DNA of 8,382 bases, from NCBI GenBank assembly GCA_004292985.1, contig RDXT01000592.1:1-8382 (forward strand), given 5' to 3'. The notes beneath the pieces are model-generated. The model did not search any database. It was not told the origin of the DNA and was given only the letters and a program-made list of their open reading frames with translations. A program made the position numbers and the translations under genes. Positions 1 to 5,478 of the stretch are shown here, piece after piece; position 1 is the stretch's first letter; each line of letters opens with the position of its first letter. Source of the stretch: Bacteroidota bacterium (GTDB lineage: Bacteria > Bacteroidota > Bacteroidia > J057).

Positions 1-823
1 GACATTTACCTATACCTACCGGATCACTACTCCCAAAAACGAGACCAAATACATCGAAGAAAGCGCCTGCGTTTATGCGAAGGAAGGCAGCCTTCTCCTC
101 CTGGGCAAAAGCAAGCCCCTGCCCGATGAGCGCCTGGCACTGCTGGCCGAGCATAATAAATTCAAAGCCCTGTTAAACAGCAGCCCCGACATTAATCTCT
201 ATATTGATACGCAGGGCAAGATCCTGGGCTTTAACCGTATGGCGGCGGGCCTGGCGAAGCGATTTGGCCAGCTGACTCTGGCCGAGGGCGATGACTTTCT
301 GGAATACGCGCAACTGTTTTTTCCCGGACGTATCGCAGAGGCAGCGCAAAGCTTCAGAGACGCCTGTGAGGGAAACATCATCAAAAAAGAAATTTGTGCG
401 AAGTATCCCCTTTATCCGGATGTTTGGCTGAAGGTACGCTACATCCCCATGCGCAACGGGCAGGAGCAGATTATCGGAATTTCATTCTCCGCGATAGATA
501 TTACCCGCGAAAAAAATGCAGAAATGCATTTGGTGCAGCAAAACACAACCCTCCGCAACATTGCCTGGCTCCACGCCCACCAGCTCCGGCATCCGGTCGC
601 CAATATTCTCGGACTGGCCGAAATTCTTCAGGGGATGGCCGGAGAGAATCCGGATATGTGTCAGGCCCTGGAACTGCTGCGCGCCTCTACCGAGCTGCTG
701 GATCAGAACATTCAAAAGATCGTGCACCTCAGCGAAGAGTATGAAGAGCTTGACAATCAGACAGATACAGATAAAACAAAAACGCCCTCCACTTTCGTGG
801 AGAGCGAGGTAATATCTGAATAG
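1..823 (+). CDS. PAS-domain sensor protein with histidine-kinase DHp hairpin but no ATPase domain (5' end outside window)
   Basis: The reading frame is open from base 2 (first complete codon) to the TAG at 821-823, giving 273 residues of a partial protein; the ATG at 239 lies inside the PAS fold and is not the start. Residues about 1-40 look like the end of one PAS/PAC unit. After a linker, residues about 48-165 form a second PAS domain (SSPDINLYIDTQGKILGFN opening, and a VRYIPM...IGISFSAIDITREK closing of PAC type). A DHp-like helical hairpin follows, with an H-box HQLRHP whose candidate phosphoacceptor is H193 (codon 578-580), then a second helix to about residue 250. The acidic residue normally following the His is Gln. 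The protein stops soon after; no N, G1 or G2 box of a HATPase_c domain exists. It is probably a cytoplasmic or membrane-linked signal-input protein that depends on another kinase, or a non-kinase dimer scaffold. Its last codons overlap the terminator of the convergent gene. Confidence 0.85.
   Translation, partial: TFTYTYRITTPKNETKYIEESACVYAKEGSLLLLGKSKPLPDERLALLAEHNKFKALLNSSPDINLYIDTQGKILGFNRMAAGLAKRFGQLTLAEGDDFLEYAQLFFPGRIAEAAQSFRDACEGNIIKKEICAKYPLYPDVWLKVRYIPMRNGQEQIIGISFSAIDITREKNAEMHLVQQNTTLRNIAWLHAHQLRHPVANILGLAEILQGMAGENPDMCQALELLRASTELLDQNIQKIVHLSEEYEELDNQTDTDKTKTPSTFVESEVISE
771..806 (-). terminator. Intrinsic terminator of the leftward secreted coiled-coil gene
   Basis: Read on the minus strand, 806 to 783 forms a 10-bp stem (CGCUCUCCAC pairing with GTGGAGGGCG, one U-G wobble) closed by a GAAA tetraloop, and is followed at once by TTTTTGTTTTAT (782 to 771). 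This is a textbook Rho-independent terminator 24 bases after the leftward stop codon at 830. In plus orientation no T-tract follows the hairpin, so it should act only on leftward transcripts. The whole element lies within the coding sequence of the rightward PAS protein, near its C-terminus. Confidence 0.88.
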
Positions 824-829
824 CGTATC

Positions 830-1630
830 TTAGAAGCGGGGCTTGTCTTCCTTTTTCGGCTCTTCGGGCGCAGTGTCGTCGGGGCCGGAGGTAGCAGGTG
901 CCACAGGCTGTGCCTTACGCGCCAGCTCGTCGAGTTCTTTTTGTTTGCGGGCAGCGATACCGGCTGTCTGCTGCTCCTGAAGAGAAGCCAGCTTGTGCTC
1001 AAAATCGCCTTTGCGAACCTGCTCCTCAGAAATTTTCATCACCTGGTTGGCGCGGTCACGCTTGTTTTGCTCGATGGCCTGCATGGTTTCGGCGAGCTTG
1101 CGCTCCAGTTCGACAGAGTCTTTGACCAGTTTTTCCTGAACGAGCAGCGCCTTTTCCACCACTTTTTTCTGCTCCTCGATCACGAGATTCACCTCATATA
1201 TTTTCACCTCCATTTCCAGGCTCTGGAGCATGGTCGTGGCGCGGCGGATCTCTTCGGAGTTCGTTTTGGAGTCCAGAAAATTGCCATTGCCCGAAGACAG
1301 GAACAGCGTAACCCTCGACTCGGTGTCGCTGGTTTTGGATGCCTTCTCGACGCGGGTGTAGAGGTCGAGGGAGTTGGTCGAAATATCGGCGTAGCGCACC
1401 TGCGGGTAGAGGGTAAGTCCGCTTTCAGGTTTGCCTTTCATGCCGGTATTGGTGCGGATTTTCTGATCGAGTACCGCCTCCACATTTTTGGGCAGGCCCT
1501 GTACAACGATGGAGAGGGCATTTTTCGTTTCTTTTTTGATAAACGTGCGCGGTGCCTCAGATACTTCCTGGGCAAAAGTGAGCATCGGGATCAACAGCAG
1601 CGCGAAGGAGAGCAGTCGGAGATGTTTCAT
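830..1630 (-). CDS. Secreted coiled-coil protein of unknown function
   Basis: Predicted protein of 266 residues that I do not recognise by name. Residues 1-20 form a signal peptide (MKHLRL start, Leu-rich core, LTFAQ cleavage region), so it should be exported to the periplasm or outer membrane. No lipobox Cys is present. Residues about 27-140 look like a small mixed alpha/beta domain (segments such as ALSIVVQGLP and SRVTLFLSSGNG). Residues about 140-240 are a charged heptad-like coiled coil rich in Glu, Lys and Gln. The tail, 241-266, is a low-complexity Pro/Ala/Asp/Glu/Lys stretch. The layout is reminiscent of Bacteroidota hypothetical proteins with a short beta domain and a long coiled coil, but this is from memory. 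The gene lies 75 bases downstream of ald on the same strand, ends 6 bases from the convergent PAS gene, and is followed by a strong terminator. No Shine-Dalgarno is visible before the ATG at 1630, as expected for Bacteroidota. Confidence 0.85.
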   Translation of the reverse strand: MKHLRLLSFALLLIPMLTFAQEVSEAPRTFIKKETKNALSIVVQGLPKNVEAVLDQKIRTNTGMKGKPESGLTLYPQVRYADISTNSLDLYTRVEKASKTSDTESRVTLFLSSGNGNFLDSKTNSEEIRRATTMLQSLEMEVKIYEVNLVIEEQKKVVEKALLVQEKLVKDSVELERKLAETMQAIEQNKRDRANQVMKISEEQVRKGDFEHKLASLQEQQTAGIAARKQKELDELARKAQPVAPATSGPDDTAPEEPKKEDKPRF

Positions 1631-1705
1631 AGAATTGGGGACTAAGGTTTAGCTATGAGTTAAGACGGGTAAACGCAGATAAAGTCACCACAGACAGCCC
1701 TCACC

Positions 1706-2950
1706 TCACATTGTTGCAATCAGCAGCTCGATGTCGCGGTAGTTCATGGTCATCCCAAAGAGGCTGGCGAGGTTCTTTTTGGTCAGGTGTCTGCGATAGA
1801 CAAAAATGCCTTCTTTCAGCCCTTCGTTAAAGCGCAGTAGGTTGTCTAAGCCGCCATTGTCGCCGATTTTGACCAGCAGCGGCCCCAGCACATTGCTGAT
1901 GGCCAGCGAAGCTGTGCGGGCGACCCTCGAAGCGATATTGGGTACGCAATAATGGATTACGCCGTGTTTGATAAAGGTGGGGCGGTCATGGGTGGTCATG
2001 CGGCTGGTTTCGATGCAGCCGCCCTGGTCTATCGCCACATCAATGATCACAGAGCCTTCGCGCATCTCTCGGACCATGTCCTCGGTCACCACCATCGGGG
2101 CCCGCTGGCCTTCGCGGTAGGCAGCGCCGATCACCACATCAGAGGTAGCAACCGCCTCGCGGATATAGCGCGGCTGCGCAACGGACGTATATAGCTTAAA
2201 GCCCAGCTCTTTTTCGATGCGCCGGAGCTTATAAATTTCCTCGTCAATAATGCGCACACGGGCGCCCATGCCCATCGCAGTCTGTGCGGCATTGTGGCCC
2301 ACCGTACCCGCGCCGATGATCGTAATCTCCGCCGGAGGGATGCCCGTAACGCCCCCCAGCAAAATGCCCTGGCCGTTGTTGTTGCCCGTCAGGAGTTCGG
2401 AGGCAATGTGGATCGAAGATACCCCGGCGATTTCGCTCATCATCTGCACCAGGGGCAGGGAGCCGTCGGCGCTGCGGTAAAACTCGAATCCGATGGAAGT
2501 GATATTGCGACGGATCAGTTGCTGAAGATATTCAGCCGAGAGGCTGCCCATGTTCACAGCGGAGATGATGGTCTGGTTGTCGCGGAGCAACAGGATCTCT
2601 TCCTGCGAAAGCGGCGAGACCTTTACGATCACATCTGCCTGTTTGAACACATCCTCCACGCGGTAGCAGATCACGGCCCCAACCTCCGAGTACTCGCGGT
2701 CGGCATATCGGGCGCCTGCGCCGGCCTCATGCTCCACATAGACCTGGTGCCCGTTGGCGACCAGCACGGCAGCCATGTCCGGAGACAGGGCTACGCGGTT
2801 TTCCTGAAAAAACGTTTCGCGGGGTACACCTACCCGGAGCGAGGTTCTCGACTGGCTCAGCCGCACGCCCGACTCCTGAGGCACGGCCCAGGAACCGGGA
2901 TAAACGCCCGAAAATAAGCCTCTGTCTATCGAATACTCTGTTTTGCCCAT
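1706..2950 (-). CDS. ald: Alanine dehydrogenase / transhydrogenase-alpha family protein, catalytic Lys and His replaced
   Basis: A 414-residue NAD-binding protein of the AlaDH/PNT family. After an N-terminal extension of roughly 37 residues absent from classical Ald, it shows the VGVPRE and NRVALSP motifs (Arg52 matches the substrate-binding Arg15 of Mycobacterium tuberculosis Ald), a Rossmann glycine motif GAGTVG at about 213-218, DVAIDQGG (Asp308) and VPN (Asn338). Classical Ald converts L-alanine and NAD+ to pyruvate, ammonia and NADH. Here the catalytic Lys of the KVKEP motif is Ser (KVSP, Ser112) and the catalytic His of LHLA is Asn (Asn133), so this activity is doubtful. The C-terminal NYRDIELLI segment is typical of the Bacteroidota group as I remember it. 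The ATG at 2950 begins one base after the tsaE stop (TAACATG), implying translational coupling; a GTG at 2962 would add four residues and overlap tsaE by 11 bases. PntA domain I is the main alternative, but IDQGG favours the Ald side. Confidence 0.9.
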   Translation of the reverse strand: MGKTEYSIDRGLFSGVYPGSWAVPQESGVRLSQSRTSLRVGVPRETFFQENRVALSPDMAAVLVANGHQVYVEHEAGAGARYADREYSEVGAVICYRVEDVFKQADVIVKVSPLSQEEILLLRDNQTIISAVNMGSLSAEYLQQLIRRNITSIGFEFYRSADGSLPLVQMMSEIAGVSSIHIASELLTGNNNGQGILLGGVTGIPPAEITIIGAGTVGHNAAQTAMGMGARVRIIDEEIYKLRRIEKELGFKLYTSVAQPRYIREAVATSDVVIGAAYREGQRAPMVVTEDMVREMREGSVIIDVAIDQGGCIETSRMTTHDRPTFIKHGVIHYCVPNIASRVARTASLAISNVLGPLLVKIGDNGGLDNLLRFNEGLKEGIFVYRRHLTKKNLASLFGMTMNYRDIELLIATM

Positions 2951-2951
2951 G

Positions 2952-3377
2952 TTACTCAACACTTAACTCTATGGTCCGCACACCGCCTTCGCCTGCCTCC
3001 ACATACAGTTTCACCACCCCGGGAGGTAATAAAGAAGGTATGCGTCCGGGCCATTCGATGAAGCAATATGATCCGGAATCAAAATACTCAAAACATCCCA
3101 TTTCGTATGCCTCTGCTTCACTGCGGATGCGATAAAAATCAAAATGATACACTTCGCCGCCGGGGCTGTTATATACATTTACCAGGGTAAAGGTAGGACT
3201 GCTCACAAATGAATCCACCCCCAGCGCTGCACAAAAACTTTTGATCAGGGTGGTTTTACCCGCTCCCAACTCACCGTAACATGCAAAAATTCTGGCGGTA
3301 TTGCAAATGTCGAGAATCTGGCGGGCAATCAGCGGATTGTCGGCTTCTGTATAGCTGTGAAAAACGGAGGCTTGCAT
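2952..3377 (-). CDS. tsaE: tRNA threonylcarbamoyladenosine (t6A) biosynthesis ATPase TsaE
   Basis: A 141-residue cytoplasmic P-loop ATPase of the TsaE (YjeE) family, the usual length. TsaE binds the TsaB-TsaD complex and hydrolyses ATP to support repeated cycles of t6A formation at A37 of ANN-decoding tRNAs. Visible motifs are the Walker A GELGAGKTT (35-43, Lys41), the switch-like SSPTFTLVNVY (59-69), the Walker B HFDFYRI (Asp80) and the family signature FIEWPGRI (107-112, Glu108-Trp109). The start ATG at 3377 lies 8 bases after the stop of the upstream sensor kinase, and the stop is 1 base from the ald start, so it should be co-transcribed with both. Its partner gene tsaD is at the right end of the window on the other strand; tsaB is not here. 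Confidence 0.97.
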   Translation of the reverse strand: MQASVFHSYTEADNPLIARQILDICNTARIFACYGELGAGKTTLIKSFCAALGVDSFVSSPTFTLVNVYNSPGGEVYHFDFYRIRSEAEAYEMGCFEYFDSGSYCFIEWPGRIPSLLPPGVVKLYVEAGEGGVRTIELSVE

Positions 3378-3385
3378 AGGAAAAA

Positions 3386-5452
3386 TCAGGCAGGCTGAAG
3401 GGATTGGGGCTGTAACACAGGCTGGCGCGGCAGACGGATATATACGGTCGTACCTGCTCCCAGACGCGATTCGATCCAGATTTTTCCTTTGTGCTGGTCC
3501 ACAATTTTGCGGCAGATAGACAGGCCCACGCCCGTGCCTCCGTACTCGGACTGCGAAGGGTGAAGGCGGAGAAAGAGGCTGAAAATCTTTTCGGTATAAG
3601 ACTCATCGATGCCAATGCCATTGTCTTTGACTGAGATCAGATACTCTCCCTTGCGCTCCTCCGCCTTGATTTCGATCTGCGGCGGGGCATCGCTGCGGAA
3701 TTTGATGCTGTTGTCTATCAGATGCTGGAAAAGCATGCGCATCTGGCGTTTGTCTGCACGGATCTGCGGGAGGTTATATACCGAAATCCGCACCCCGGAG
3801 GCGCTTTTATCCTGGTGAATCTGCGCGGCAATGTCTGTAATCACCCCGCCGAGATCTACCTGGGTATATTCGTGCTCAAAAATACCGATGGTCGAATAGG
3901 TAAGCAGGTCTGCAAGCAGGCGGTTCATGTGCAGCACACTGCCCCGGATATACTCCAGAAACTCGTCAGCTTCTTTGTCGAGGCGACCCTCGTAGCGCCG
4001 CTGGAGCAGGCTGGCAAAACCGCCGATGGTGCGGATCGGCTCCCGGAGGTCATGGGCCGCAATGTGGGCAAACTGGCGCAGGTCTTCGTTGGAACTGGAA
4101 AGGCGCTCGTTTTGCAGGCGGATTTCCTCGTTTTTGGAAGCCAGCAGCTCATTTATATTGCGAAGGGTGCGGTTCCGGTTAAGGGTAAGCCCGGCACCGA
4201 GCAGCACGAGGATAATGCCGGTTAACAAAGCGCCCCAAAGCGCATTGCGCTGAAACTGAAAGTTTTGGTTCTCAAGCTCCTGAATTTTTTTCGCCTGGTT
4301 CTCCGCATTCAGCATATCTTCAAACTGCGTGAAACGGCCTTGCATCTCGCGGGAAAAGGTGGAATCCTTGAGCGAAATCAGCTTTTTCTGCACGGAAAAT
4401 GCATCCTGAACCCGTCCTGTTTTTTCATAGAGTTCGATCTGGAGTTTGTATAGCTCCTGCTGGTAGGTCAGTTCCTGCCCCTCAGGCAGTGTAATGGCTG
4501 CAGCCTCATCCAGCACTTTTCCGGCCTCCTCCAGTTTCCCCGCCCTCAGATAGGCTTTCGCCAGGTCGCAGGACATCACATATATATCGCGCGTCAGCAG
4601 GGGATTCGCTTTAAAGGAGTTCAGGGTTTTGCTCAGGGAATCAATCGCCGCCTGATACTCACCATAGTCGATAAGCACACGCCCCTCTATTCCCCGCGCC
4701 ACATCCGCGCCGTAGGTGTAACCCGTCGAATCCGCAATCTGCCGCGACATTTTTATCGCATCGAGGGCCATCCGCACCTGCTTGTTTTCCAGATACCCGC
4801 GTGCCAGGGTAGCATAAATGCTGCTCAGGTTGTCCGGGCTTTTGATGGTCTTCTGAAGCTGGAGGCATTTTTCCAGATACTCTACCCCCCTTTTCGGATT
4901 GGGTATCTCCATATACATAATGCCGAGGTTGCGGTAGGTAAATGCCAGTCCCACCGTATCTTTCAGCATTTCAGCCATATTCCTTGCCCGGAGCTGGTAT
5001 CGCAGGGCATCATAATAGATTTGCTCAGAAAAATAAGTATCGGCAATCCGGGAGAAGATGGAGGGAATTTCTTTTTTATACGGTAAGGCAAGACGCGCAG
5101 AGTCGGCCAGGGCCACTTTTTCTGCCTTGAGAAAATATTCGCGCGCCGTGTGGTAGTCATTTTTGTAATACATATAGGCGATGCCCAGATGCTTCAGAAA
5201 ATAGACCTGCCGGTTCACGTCTCTGAGGTCTTCTGCCAGCTCGTAGCCTTTTTCGCTCCAGGCCAGGGACTGTTCGAGGTCTCTGGCTCTGTAATATACC
5301 TGATTGAGGAGCTCATAGGTATTGAGCAGATCGCCGGGGCGCTCTTCGCGGCTCAGGCGGTCCGCTACCTGCCTGAGGCTGTCCGGGTTTTGGGCCGGCA
5401 GCTGAGGGATAAGGAGCAGTAACAAACTAACAATCAAGCAGATACGATTCAT
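3386..5452 (-). CDS. Periplasmic-TPR sensor histidine kinase, canonical motifs intact
   Basis: A 688-residue membrane sensor kinase. Residues 1-20 are a signal peptide (MNRICLIVS start, Leu run, LPAQ cleavage region). Residues about 40-360 are tandem TPR helices, expected in the periplasm. A pre-membrane coiled coil (about 370-400) leads to one transmembrane helix at 403-424 and a signalling coiled coil. The HisKA region has the H-box AHDLREP (His467, codon 4052-4054), and the ATPase domain has the N-box (Asn581), G1 DNGIGI (610-615) and G2 GGTGVGL (638-644). It should autophosphorylate His467 and pass phosphate to a response regulator, but none is encoded in the window. It is paralogous to the upstream gene, from which it is separated by 26 bases. 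An in-frame ATG at 5482 overlaps the upstream stop as ATGA and would add ten residues (698 in total). I prefer 5452 because the signal peptide then has a normal short basic N-region, as in its paralogue. The frame stays open to an ATG at 5545, but that start gives an implausible N-terminus. Confidence 0.93.
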   Translation of the reverse strand: MNRICLIVSLLLLLIPQLPAQNPDSLRQVADRLSREERPGDLLNTYELLNQVYYRARDLEQSLAWSEKGYELAEDLRDVNRQVYFLKHLGIAYMYYKNDYHTAREYFLKAEKVALADSARLALPYKKEIPSIFSRIADTYFSEQIYYDALRYQLRARNMAEMLKDTVGLAFTYRNLGIMYMEIPNPKRGVEYLEKCLQLQKTIKSPDNLSSIYATLARGYLENKQVRMALDAIKMSRQIADSTGYTYGADVARGIEGRVLIDYGEYQAAIDSLSKTLNSFKANPLLTRDIYVMSCDLAKAYLRAGKLEEAGKVLDEAAAITLPEGQELTYQQELYKLQIELYEKTGRVQDAFSVQKKLISLKDSTFSREMQGRFTQFEDMLNAENQAKKIQELENQNFQFQRNALWGALLTGIILVLLGAGLTLNRNRTLRNINELLASKNEEIRLQNERLSSSNEDLRQFAHIAAHDLREPIRTIGGFASLLQRRYEGRLDKEADEFLEYIRGSVLHMNRLLADLLTYSTIGIFEHEYTQVDLGGVITDIAAQIHQDKSASGVRISVYNLPQIRADKRQMRMLFQHLIDNSIKFRSDAPPQIEIKAEERKGEYLISVKDNGIGIDESYTEKIFSLFLRLHPSQSEYGGTGVGLSICRKIVDQHKGKIWIESRLGAGTTVYIRLPRQPVLQPQSLQPA

Positions 5453-5478
5453 GGGTCTAAGAACTGATGTCCCGGAAT

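Noticed and set aside
239..241. ATG as the start of the PAS protein
   Set aside because: The frame is open upstream to the window edge, and the upstream residues complete the PAS fold (SSPDINLYIDTQGKILGFN), so the true start is outside the window.
834..844. AAGC-GGG-GCTT hairpin as a rightward terminator for the PAS gene
   Set aside because: The stem is only 4 bp with a 3-base loop, is not directly followed by a T run, and lies in the coding end of the convergent gene.
941..1645. A 234-codon rightward ORF opposite the secreted coiled-coil gene
   Set aside because: It is a mirror frame of a gene with a clear signal peptide, coiled coil and terminator. Its translation is rich in His, Phe and Leu with no recognisable domain, and it is a typical antisense shadow.
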